64,000 nucleotides of DNA from Nocardia miyunensis NBRC 108239 (lineage in GTDB: Bacteria; Actinomycetota; Actinomycetes; Mycobacteriales; Mycobacteriaceae): positions 40,429 to 104,428 of the forward strand of contig NZ_BDBQ01000051.1 of assembly GCF_001613065.1 (NCBI RefSeq), written 5' to 3'. The position numbers and the translations under genes are program-made. Below, one piece after another: positions 36,551 to 44,195 of this stretch (the stretch's first letter is position 1; every line of letters begins with the position of its first letter). The notes under the pieces were generated by a model. It did not search any database. It saw only the letters and a program-made list of their open reading frames with translations, and was not told where the DNA came from.

Positions 36551-36569
36551 TTAACTTAGGCTAAGCAAA
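36551..36569. promoter_or_regulatory. Candidate DtxR/IdeR iron box between divergent two-component genes
   Basis: TTAACTTAGGCTAAGCAAA matches 15 of 19 consensus positions, with the core TTAGGCTAA intact. It lies 63 bases upstream of the regulator ATG and 28 bases upstream of the kinase ATG, so one repressor could control both. Confidence 0.5.
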
Positions 36570-36597
36570 CTATGCACGCGTTGGTGAGGGAGTCGGT

Positions 36598-37974
36598 ATG
36601 CGATGGCAGAAGCGGATCCGCGAACGCCTCGCGGGGCTGTGGCCGCCGTCCCGCTGGGGATTGCGGCTGCGGTCGGCGCTGGTCGCCACGGCCGTCATCG
36701 CGATTGTGCTCGGGGTCGGCGCGGCACTCATGCTGGGGCTGCTGTACCGGTCGCTGATCGGCACCGTCGACAGTGCCGCCGCCGCTCGGCTCGACGACAT
36801 CGTCGCGCAATTGCGCACAACGCCTCCGATGAAGGCGAGCGCGGCTCTGCTGGTCCCCAACGGATACGTCAACATCGTCGAAATCTCCGACAGCTCGGGG
36901 CGATTGCTGCGATCCTCCGCCCGGCCAGGCTCGCAGCGGCGGCTGGTTCCGGCCGCGGACGACGTCGTCGGGCAGTCGCTGGGCCGGGATTCGGATCTGC
37001 GGCTGTCCGCGCGCGAGGTCGAGTCACCGTGCGGGCGCGTCACGGTGATGGTCGCGGCGGATACCCAACCCGTGGAGGACACCATGGGAGAGGTCGCGCT
37101 CGCATTGGCGATCGGCACTCCGGTCGTCATCGCGGTCGCCGCCGGAGCGACATACGCGCTGGTGGGGCAGTCACTACTGTCGGTCGAGGCGATTCGATCG
37201 CGCGTCGCGGGGATCGGCAGCACCGGTCTGTCCGAACGGATTCCGGTGCCCTCGGCGCGCGATGAGGTCGCCCGGCTGGCCGTCACCATGAACGAGATGC
37301 TCGGCCGGATCGAGGCCGGGCACCTCGCCCAGCAGCGCTTTCTGTCCGACGCCTCGCACGAGCTGCGCAGCCCGCTGGCCACCGTCCTGAGCGGTTTGGA
37401 ACTCGCCCGCGATCATCCCCGGGCGTTCGATACGGACCTCGCCGCCGGGACGCTGCTTCCCGAGGCGGAACGCATGCGCTACCTCATCGACGACCTGCTC
37501 ATGCTCGCCGCCGCCGACGAGAACGGGCTCACCGTGCCGCTCACCGACGTCGACCTCGACGATGTCGCCGCCATCGCGCTCGAGGCCACGCGGCATCCCG
37601 CCGATGTGACGCTGGCCAGACAGTTCAACCCGGTCCGAGTGCGGGGCGACGCGCGGTCGCTGACCCGGGTCGCCCGCAATCTGCTCGGCAACGCCATCAC
37701 CCACACGAGCTCGATCGTCACGATCCGCACCGTGCGAACACTGTCCGGCGCGCAGCTGATCGTCGACGATGACGGCCCGGGAATCCCTGTGTCCGAACGC
37801 GAACGGGTCTTCCAGCGTTTCGTCCGCCTCCAGGACGACCGCGGCCGCGACAGCGGAGGAACCGGACTCGGGCTGGCGATCGTCGCGGAAATCGTTGCCG
37901 CCCACCGTGGTACCGTCACCATCGAGGATTCGCCGTACGGCGGTGCGCGGGTAGTCGTGAAACTGCCCGTGTAG
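36598..37974 (+). CDS. Membrane sensor histidine kinase
   Basis: The 458-residue kinase has two membrane helices (~residues 28-52 and ~164-186) flanking an ~110-residue extracytoplasmic sensor region, then HAMP. The H-box is SDASHELRSPLATVL (phosphorylated His ~257), followed by an N-box NLLGNAITH, G1 DDGPGIPV and G2 GGTGLGLAIV. It is the partner of the divergent response regulator. The sensor domain is not a known family to me. The context next to metal uptake and Dap-type genes suggests it senses envelope or metal status. A dispersed repeat starts five bases after its stop codon. Confidence 0.95.
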   Translation: MRWQKRIRERLAGLWPPSRWGLRLRSALVATAVIAIVLGVGAALMLGLLYRSLIGTVDSAAAARLDDIVAQLRTTPPMKASAALLVPNGYVNIVEISDSSGRLLRSSARPGSQRRLVPAADDVVGQSLGRDSDLRLSAREVESPCGRVTVMVAADTQPVEDTMGEVALALAIGTPVVIAVAAGATYALVGQSLLSVEAIRSRVAGIGSTGLSERIPVPSARDEVARLAVTMNEMLGRIEAGHLAQQRFLSDASHELRSPLATVLSGLELARDHPRAFDTDLAAGTLLPEAERMRYLIDDLLMLAAADENGLTVPLTDVDLDDVAAIALEATRHPADVTLARQFNPVRVRGDARSLTRVARNLLGNAITHTSSIVTIRTVRTLSGAQLIVDDDGPGIPVSERERVFQRFVRLQDDRGRDSGGTGLGLAIVAEIVAAHRGTVTIEDSPYGGARVVVKLPV

Positions 37975-37979
37975 GCGCC

Positions 37980-38130
37980 CTGTGTTTTCGGCCTCCGCAT
38001 CGCTCCGGCGGTTCGCGGCCCTCTGAGTCTCACCGATGAGCCCCGTGCCGGGCACTCGTTCCTCGCACCCGCCACGCGTCTCGGCGAGACGCGCCGCGAA
38101 CAGGTTGTCGGCGTTCAACGGAGTTGGTGG
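37980..38130 (+). repeat. Dispersed intergenic repeat, copy B (long form)
   Basis: Begins CTGTGTTTTCGGCCTCCGCA, followed by TCGCTCCGGCGG and the shared block GGGCACTCGTTCCTCGCACC. It aligns with copy A at 27051 over ~150 bases and starts just after the kinase stop. About 190 bases of featureless sequence follow it up to the MocR gene. Confidence 0.85.
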
Positions 38131-38322
38131 AACGGGGTATTCGGATGCACTTCGTAGAACGGTAGCGGTTGTCTCGGTGCGGGTTTCGTAGGGAGTTTGC
38201 TGTGGGAATTGTTCCGCGGCATCCACTGGCGCTCAGGTGCCGAGGCGGGTCGCGAACCAGGAGTCGGCACCATCCGGGGCATGGGCCGAGGGGTGGAGGG
38301 GTGTGTATCCGCAGGGTGGTGT

Positions 38323-39693
38323 TCAGGTGGCGGCTATGCAGCGGGCGGCGATTCGGGCGGCGGTGGCCAGGTCGGTGGGTGGGAGGGCGGCGTAGCCGAG
38401 GGGGATGCCGAATTCCCGGGGTGGGCCGCTGTGGTGGCGGGCCAGGCCGTCGAGCAGGACGCCGTGGGTTCGGGCGGTGGCGACGGCGCGTTGCTCGTGC
38501 GCGGCGGTGGGGAGTGGCACGGTGACGTGGGAGCCCGCGTCGTCGCCGCGGACGTCCAGGCCGTGGCCGCGTAGTTCGTCCACCAGAAGTGCTCGCCGGG
38601 GCGGCATTTCGCGGCGGAGGCGGCGCAGGTGGCGGGCGAGGTCGCCGTGGCGGGCCAATTCCACGAGGACCTGCTGACCGGCGGGCGCGGGATGGGTGCC
38701 GGTCCATTCACGGTGTGCCACTACGGCATTCGCGATGTCCGGGCTGGCGACCAGCCAGCCGACGCCCAGTGTGGCCGACAGGATCTTCGAGGTGGTGCCC
38801 AGGTGGATCACCACGTCGGGGGCCAGGGTGGCGAGCAGGGGGAGCGGGGCGGTGTCGTAGCGCAATTCGCCGTCGTAATCGTCCTCGATCACCAGGGCTC
38901 CGGTGCGGCGGGCGAAGTCGACCAGGGCGACCCGGCGGGTGGCGGGCATTCGCGCGCCGAGCGGAAACTGGTGTGCTGGTGTGCAATACACGGCTCGGAC
39001 GTTCGGCGGGATCAGATCGACGCGCAGTCCGCCGGAGTCGAGCGGGACGGGCACGACCCGGATGCCCGCGGCCCGCAGCGCGCCGACCGCGCGCAGATAT
39101 CCGGGCTCCTCCACGGCCACCGCGTCGCCGGGGCGCAACAGCGCGGCAGCGAGTTCGCTTACCGCCGAACCGGTTCCGTTGGTGGCCAGGACCACGGTCG
39201 CACTGCCCGCGCCCAGGCCGCGGTGCCGCAGCAGATGTTCCGCGACGGTCGTGCGGTAGTCGGGTTCGCCCGCTCTGTTCTTGTGCGCCTCGGGAATTCG
39301 ATCCCCGGCCGCGCGCCACGCTCGCCGCCAGGCCGCCCGGTCGATCGCCGCGACGCACGGCGTTCCCGGGACCAGGTCGAGCAGATCCGCGGCCGGACGT
39401 TCGGCGCTGGCGGACGCGGGGCTGTGCGGTGCGGCGGCGGGCGAGGCGGTGAGGTAGGTGCCTGAACCGTGCCGGCCGCTGAGCCAGCCCTCGGCATGCA
39501 ACTGGTCGTAGGCCGCGCTGATCACCGTGCGGCTGACACCGAGCTGTGTGGCCAGCGCCCGGGAGGAGGGCAGCCGGTCGCCGCCGCGCAGCCGGCCCGC
39601 GGTGGCGGCGGTGCGCAGGCCGTCGGCGATCTGCACGGCCAGCGGCGTCGCCGACGTGCGGTCGATCAGGAGTGGCAGATCGGGCTGGCCCAT
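38323..39693 (-). CDS. MocR/PdxR-type GntR regulator with aminotransferase domain
   Basis: The ~456-residue regulator has an N-terminal GntR winged helix (LPSSRALATQLGVSRTVISAAYDQLHAEGWL, residues ~38-72) and a fold-I aminotransferase-like domain with VIHLGTTSKILSATLGVGW (PLP lysine) and IEDDYDGELRYD. Such proteins sense PLP or vitamers. PdxR activates vitamin B6 synthesis in actinobacteria, but no pdxST lies here. Its divergent neighbour is a PPOX-family flavoprotein, a common MocR arrangement. Start MGQPDLPLL at 39693 is preferred; an upstream ATG at 39729 overlaps the promoter region. Confidence 0.88.
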   Translation of the reverse strand: MGQPDLPLLIDRTSATPLAVQIADGLRTAATAGRLRGGDRLPSSRALATQLGVSRTVISAAYDQLHAEGWLSGRHGSGTYLTASPAAAPHSPASASAERPAADLLDLVPGTPCVAAIDRAAWRRAWRAAGDRIPEAHKNRAGEPDYRTTVAEHLLRHRGLGAGSATVVLATNGTGSAVSELAAALLRPGDAVAVEEPGYLRAVGALRAAGIRVVPVPLDSGGLRVDLIPPNVRAVYCTPAHQFPLGARMPATRRVALVDFARRTGALVIEDDYDGELRYDTAPLPLLATLAPDVVIHLGTTSKILSATLGVGWLVASPDIANAVVAHREWTGTHPAPAGQQVLVELARHGDLARHLRRLRREMPPRRALLVDELRGHGLDVRGDDAGSHVTVPLPTAAHEQRAVATARTHGVLLDGLARHHSGPPREFGIPLGYAALPPTDLATAARIAARCIAAT

Positions 39694-39763
39694 GGAAGTG
39701 GTCTTTCGAAACAGTACGGAATTGGCCATTAGATAATGCCACTGGTTCGGGGAATCTGGATGT

Positions 39764-40435
39764 ATGACCGAGTCAGTCGCCACCCGCACCCCGCTCTCGC
39801 CGACGCCCCGCAGCACCGTCACCCGGTTCCGGGGCCAGCGCGACGCCACCGACCGCGCCGCGCTGGACGCCATTCTCGACGCCGCGACGATCTGTCATCT
39901 CGGCGTGCTGATGCGCGGCGCTCCGGTCGTGCTGCCCACCATCTACGGACGCGACGGAGACACTCTCTACCTGCACGGATCCACCGGAGCGGGTAACCTG
40001 CGCGCGGCCATGACGGGCGATGTGTCGGTGGCGGTCACCCTGGTCGACGGCATCGTCTACGCGCGCTCGGCCATGCACTTCTCGATGAACTACCGCTCGG
40101 CGGTCGTGCACGGTCGTCCGGTCGAACTGACCGACCACGACCAACGCCTGCACGCCCTGCGCGTCATCGTCGAACACGCCGCACCCGGCGCGTGGGACAA
40201 CGTCCGCCCGCCGACCAAGAAGGAACTGGCCGCCACCACCGTCCTGTCCCTCGACCTCACCGAGGCCTCGGTCAAAACCCGCACCGGCGATCCGGGCGAC
40301 GACGAAGCCGACCTCGCCAGCGATGCCTGGGCGGGCGTGTTGCCCGTCCGGCAGATCTTCGACTCGCCCATCCCGTCCGCCGATCTCGCTCCCGGCATCG
40401 AGATTCCGCCGCACGTTCTGGCTCGCCACGGGTAG
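39764..40435 (+). CDS. Pyridoxamine 5'-phosphate oxidase-family (PPOX) flavoprotein
   Basis: The 223-residue flavin-binding split-barrel protein contains ICHLGVLMRGAPVVLPTIYGRDGDTLYLHGSTGAG, the FMN-binding start of NimA-like/PPOX proteins, and MHFSMNYRSAVVHGRPVEL with a conserved tyrosine. It is longer than PdxH and lacks the PdxH C-terminal substrate signature, so true pyridoxine phosphate oxidase activity is doubtful. A flavin-nucleotide oxidoreductase or vitamer-handling role is likely. The gene is divergent from the MocR-type regulator and probably under its control. Confidence 0.85.
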   Translation: MTESVATRTPLSPTPRSTVTRFRGQRDATDRAALDAILDAATICHLGVLMRGAPVVLPTIYGRDGDTLYLHGSTGAGNLRAAMTGDVSVAVTLVDGIVYARSAMHFSMNYRSAVVHGRPVELTDHDQRLHALRVIVEHAAPGAWDNVRPPTKKELAATTVLSLDLTEASVKTRTGDPGDDEADLASDAWAGVLPVRQIFDSPIPSADLAPGIEIPPHVLARHG

Positions 40436-40942
40436 CCGCCCGCGGTTGCCGATCGCCCGCTATCGAGCGGCGCCGGGTGCGATCACGGTCGGAGTGCCGG
40501 GGTCGTTCGATCTTGGACCCGGTGATATTCCGTGGTCACGACAGGGCCACCGAGTCGGCTGTTAGGGCATGAACAGCGAATTCCCTTGCCGTAGTGAATC
40601 TTTTGTGCCGCGATGACGAGCCGACGCCGATGTGGGTGGTGCCAGCGGAGTTCTGATGTTCCGGAGTGGCACCGGTTACGTCCGCGATAACGGCGATGTG
40701 TCCGCAGGAGGTGTGTGGGCGTGGTGGTTCCCGGTCGCGCCGGGCTGGCTGGGGTGGGGCACCGCATGTGCGTCGCCGAGCAGCGCACCGGCGTCGGCAA
40801 GGTGGTTGAAATACGTTGCGCGGGAACGTCGATGATCGAATCGAACCCGACGTTTCGGAGTGGGCCTCGTCGGTGCTCGCAATGGCGGGGGCGGAAAGTG
40901 TTCGGGTGCTGCTGGTGTCGGATCGGCGGGGCTCGGGTGGGG
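40436..40942. other. 500-base gene-free stretch
   Basis: No credible coding frame, hairpin or repeat is visible. Both neighbours are convergent: the PPOX gene ends at its left and the acyltransferase ends at its right. Some decayed frames are present but none shows a family. Confidence 0.35.
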
Positions 40943-42181
40943 CTACCAAAAGGTCGGTGTGAGGCCGTGGGCGGTGAGGGTGGTGTGGGCGAGATCGTTC
41001 AGGGCCGTGGGGGATCGGATGGCGGGGTCGAGGGAGGTGAGGGCGAGGGTGTAAGTGTGCCCGAGGCGGGAGAGGTAGCCGGACAGGCGGGTGCGGGGGA
41101 GCGGGGGTGTGAGGCCGGGGTGGATGGCTCGGGCGGCCACGCCGCGGCAGGGGTGCGGGCCGAGGTGGGACAGGGTATTCGGTAGCGGGCCGATGTTGGA
41201 GCACAGGATGTCCCGTTCTCCGGCTCCGCGCGTCAGGGCGTGGGCGGCGCGGGCGGGGAGTACCTGCAGGATCTCCTCGGGCATGCCGCCGGGGCTGGAA
41301 ATGCGGTATTCGTATGCGGCACGGCATTTTTCGCGCAGCGTGGCCGGAGTGTCCGAGCGGGTGACGGCGACCTCGGTCATCGCCATGTCGTTGTCGACGC
41401 GCGGTTCGTCGCGGGTGTCGACCGGAATGCTGGCCGAGATCTCCGGCTCGTGTAACCCGCTGTCCCACAACATTTGTGCGATCAGATGAACGAAGAAACT
41501 GTTCCCGGTCGCGGCGTGGGCGGCCGCCGCCAGTTCCCAGTCCGCCGCCGGAATCTCCAGTACGACACCGCATATGCTGGCCGGTCCCGAGCGTCGCGGT
41601 GCGGCACTCGGACGTTCCGGGACGCCGCGCCGCAGTGCTCGAACCGTTCCCCCCAGGACGATGCCCCATTGTCGTCGCGCATCAGACCAATCCGACTGCG
41701 GCGCGGTGATTTCCGCTGTCACAGCAGCGGAGAGCGCCTGATCGACCGCGATCGCCAGGCCGCGCCCGTCGGCCAGGACGTGTGAGCAGGTCAGCGCGAC
41801 GATCGAACCCCCGTCCGCGAGCGTCGCCGTGGACAGTCGCCAGCCCGGACCGTATTCCGGGTCCAGATCGAAGCCCTGCGCGTCGGCCCAGGCGAGCATC
41901 TCACCCGCCCGCAGCGCACGCTCGCTGATCCGGATCGGATGCGCGCTGATGTTCGCCCGCCACCGCGGCCGCGCGCCCGGCACCCGAGCCCGCACCACCC
42001 GACGCCCCAGCGGCCCGCTCCGCAGCGCGGCATGCACCTGTTCCAGCACTTCCGGCGCAACCCGATCAGTGGTCCGCCACAACCCCTGCAGCGCGATCGG
42101 CGTACCCATACCCCGATGCGTGCGCAGGAAGATCTCGTCGACGACGCCGAGTCGGCTCATCGGACGCTGGTCAGCGGACAT
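40943..42181 (-). CDS. Condensation/acyltransferase-fold protein (HxxxD type)
   Basis: The ~412-residue protein of the chloramphenicol-acetyltransferase-like superfamily has the key motif SHVLADGRGLAIAV (HxxxDG) near residue 138 and a second landmark FFVHLIAQMLWDSG. ERDILCSNIGPLPNTLSHLG near the end corresponds to the SNxG type motif seen in WS/DGAT and PapA-like enzymes. It should transfer an acyl group from a thioester to an alcohol or amine; the acceptor is unknown. I take ATG 42181 (MSADQRPMSRLG) as the start; MSRLG seven codons later is an alternative. It stands alone, upstream of the repeat-rich region near the enoyl-CoA hydratase. Confidence 0.75.
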   Translation of the reverse strand: MSADQRPMSRLGVVDEIFLRTHRGMGTPIALQGLWRTTDRVAPEVLEQVHAALRSGPLGRRVVRARVPGARPRWRANISAHPIRISERALRAGEMLAWADAQGFDLDPEYGPGWRLSTATLADGGSIVALTCSHVLADGRGLAIAVDQALSAAVTAEITAPQSDWSDARRQWGIVLGGTVRALRRGVPERPSAAPRRSGPASICGVVLEIPAADWELAAAAHAATGNSFFVHLIAQMLWDSGLHEPEISASIPVDTRDEPRVDNDMAMTEVAVTRSDTPATLREKCRAAYEYRISSPGGMPEEILQVLPARAAHALTRGAGERDILCSNIGPLPNTLSHLGPHPCRGVAARAIHPGLTPPLPRTRLSGYLSRLGHTYTLALTSLDPAIRSPTALNDLAHTTLTAHGLTPTFW

Positions 42182-42242
42182 GCCGCCATTGTGCCATCGG
42201 CGCACCCCCTGCGTTCGGCGGGCTGTCGCGCCGGATCGGCGC

Positions 42243-42524
42243 GGTCGTGTCGCGCGTCGGACGCCCGCGGACAGCTCTCACCGCGAGGCCGGTCTGCCGC
42301 AGCTCGGGCATTCGGGTTGACGCGCCGACGTGGTGCCAGAGGTGAGGCAGGACAGCCGTGGCGGCCCGCGCCGGTGGCGACGGAGTCGTGTCTTGCGCCG
42401 CACGCCCGCGGACAGCTCTCACCGCGAGGCCGGTGTGCCGCCGCTTCGGCGCGCGGGTGGGCGCGCCGCGTGGTGCCAGGGTTCAGGCAGGGCTGCCGTG
42501 GCGGCCCGCGCCCGAGGCGAAACG
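42243..42524 (-). repeat. Tandem 141-bp duplication at the 3' end of the enoyl-CoA hydratase gene
   Basis: Two imperfect copies (about 42243-42383 and 42384-42524) share ACGCCCGCGGACAGCTCTCA, starting at 42261 and 42402, and GCCGTGGCGGCCCGCGCC near their right ends. The period is 140-141 bases. The right copy covers the last 14 codons of the hydratase gene, so the left copy is a duplicate of that tail and the downstream spacer. Confidence 0.8.
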
Positions 42525-43244
42525 TTGCGCGCCCGCGAGTGCGCCGTCGGACAGGGCGTTCATGCCGTGCCGCAGTTCGTTGGCGATGGCCGCGGCCTCG
42601 TCCAGGCCCTGCTGTTCGAGTGCGGACATCCGGTCCGAACGCAGGCAGGTCTGCGGGAGTGCGGCCAGCTCGCGGGCGAGATCCTCCGCGGCGGTGCGTG
42701 ATTCGCCGTTGGGGACGACGCGGTTCGCCAGGCCCATCTGCAAGGCCTCGGTGGCGCCGACCGCGCGGCCGGTCAGAATCATGTCCATCGCCCGCCCCTC
42801 GCCGACGATGCGCGGCAGCCGGACCGTGCCGCCGTCGATGAGCGGAACGCCCCAGCGGCGGCAGAACACGCCGAACGTGCTGTCCTGCTCGGCAACTCGC
42901 AGATCGCACCACAGCGCCAGCTCCAGACCGCCGGCCACCGCGTAACCCGCGATCGCGGCGATCACGGGTTTGGACAGGCGCATCCGGGTCGGGCCCATCG
43001 GGCCGTCGCCGTCCTCCGCGACGCGATTGGATCGCTCGGTGCCCAGGCCCTTGAGATCGGCTCCGGCGCAGAAGGTTCCGCCCGCGCCCCACAGCACCGC
43101 CACCGCGGCCGCCGGATCGGCGTCGAACTCCCGGAACGCGTCCGCCAGCGCGTTCGCCGTCGGACCGTCGACCGCGTTACGCGCCTCCGGCCGGTCCAGG
43201 ACGACGGTGAACACCGGTCCGCTGCGCTCGATTCGGACGCTCAC
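42483..43244 (-). CDS. Enoyl-CoA hydratase/isomerase family protein
   Basis: The 253-residue crotonase-fold protein has the family pattern PEARNAVDGPTANAL (A-box), FCAGADLKGLG (oxyanion glycines), AGYAVAGGLELALWCDLRVAEQ and FGVFCRRWGVPLIDGGTVRLPRIVG. The usual catalytic glutamates of hydratases correspond to positions within GGLELAL and the CRRWGVP region; the second position is not a clear Glu. It might be a hydratase-like or isomerase-like member rather than a classical hydratase. Start GTG 43244 follows GAGGAG. It is divergent from a TetR regulator and an AidB-like acyl-CoA dehydrogenase, and shares their operator region. Confidence 0.93.
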   Translation of the reverse strand: MSVRIERSGPVFTVVLDRPEARNAVDGPTANALADAFREFDADPAAAVAVLWGAGGTFCAGADLKGLGTERSNRVAEDGDGPMGPTRMRLSKPVIAAIAGYAVAGGLELALWCDLRVAEQDSTFGVFCRRWGVPLIDGGTVRLPRIVGEGRAMDMILTGRAVGATEALQMGLANRVVPNGESRTAAEDLARELAALPQTCLRSDRMSALEQQGLDEAAAIANELRHGMNALSDGALAGAQRFASGAGRHGSPA

Positions 43245-43482
43245 ATCTGCTCCTCGCCTGTCGCCGCACCCCTGCGGATGCCATCGGTCCACTGTCGAGC
43301 CCTTGGCCGCGCTCGTTTCCGCCATCGGTCGTCTCGGAATGCGTACCCCGTGGCGGGCGGGTTGATCAGGTCTCCCGACCGCACTCCATGACGCTCGGGC
43401 TCGCTGGGTATTCCGCTCGGCCGCGCGGTGGCTCCCGTGCGCGCCGATACCCGACGATACGTCCCCGAGCCGGCCTTGCGTC

Positions 43483-43509
43483 AAGAAATGAATATATGAT
43501 TCACTTCTT
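43483..43509. promoter_or_regulatory. 27-bp palindromic operator upstream of the TetR gene
   Basis: AAGAAATGAAT (43483-43493), a 5-base centre, then ATTCACTTCTT (43499-43509): the arms are complementary at 10 of 11 positions. It ends two bases before the GTG start of the TetR gene and is A/T-rich against a GC-rich background. TATGAT inside it may serve as a -10 element. Confidence 0.75.
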
Positions 43510-43511
43510 GT

Positions 43512-44186
43512 GTGGCCTACCGCAGAACCCCCGCTGTGCAGGCCCGTCTCGACAGACAGGCGGGCGTGATCGTGCACGCCGCCACGCGGGTGCTCTCCCG
43601 GGAGGGCTTCGCCGGGTTGTCGATGGCGGCGGTCGCGGCCGAGGCCGGGGTGGCCACGGGCACCGTGTACAAGCACTACAGCGGCAAGGCCGAACTGGTC
43701 ACCGCGGTCTTCCGCGAGGTCGTGGGCCGTGAGGTGGCCGCCGTCGCGCAGGCGGGCGCGGCCGGGGCGGGCGGTGTGATCGAGCGGGTCGGCGCGGCCG
43801 TGGAGACCTTCGCCGGACGCGCGTTGAAGAATCCGAAACTGGCCTACGTCCTGCTCGCCGAACCGGTGGATGCGGCCGTGGACGCCGAGCGGCTGCGCTT
43901 CCGCCGCGCCTTCGCCGAGATCTACGAAACCGCCGTCGCCGAGGGGGTGGCCGGTGGGCAGCTGCCGCCGCAGAATCCCCGGATCAGCGCCGCCGCCCTG
44001 GTCGGGGCCATCGGCGAGGTGCTGGTCGGCCCGCTCGCCGAGGCGCGGCAGAGCGAGTCGGTGATTCCCGAGCTCGTGGATTTCGCGTTGCGCGCGTTGG
44101 GATTTCGCGCCACCGATGAGAGCGGCAATCCGGATGCTCGCATCCCGCAGACCCGCGACGACCGAGTTCCGGCGTCGCCCGAATAG
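43512..44186 (+). CDS. TetR-family transcriptional regulator
   Basis: The 224-residue protein has the TetR_N helix-turn-helix LSMAAVAAEAGVATGTVYKHYSGKAELVTAVF at residues ~37-68. Its C-terminal domain is variable. It starts with GTG 43512, directly beside a 27-base palindrome, which indicates autorepression and probably a short or leaderless transcript. It is followed after nine bases by an AidB-like acyl-CoA dehydrogenase and is divergent from an enoyl-CoA hydratase-like gene, so fatty-acid or acyl-CoA metabolism is the likely target. Confidence 0.93.
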   Translation: MAYRRTPAVQARLDRQAGVIVHAATRVLSREGFAGLSMAAVAAEAGVATGTVYKHYSGKAELVTAVFREVVGREVAAVAQAGAAGAGGVIERVGAAVETFAGRALKNPKLAYVLLAEPVDAAVDAERLRFRRAFAEIYETAVAEGVAGGQLPPQNPRISAAALVGAIGEVLVGPLAEARQSESVIPELVDFALRALGFRATDESGNPDARIPQTRDDRVPASPE

Positions 44187-44195
44187 GAGTTCCGC

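Noticed and set aside
38323..40435. A vitamin B6 synthesis operon at the MocR/PPOX pair
   Set aside because: No pdxS, pdxT or pdxH-type genes are present, and the PPOX protein lacks the PdxH end. Only the regulatory arrangement is supported.
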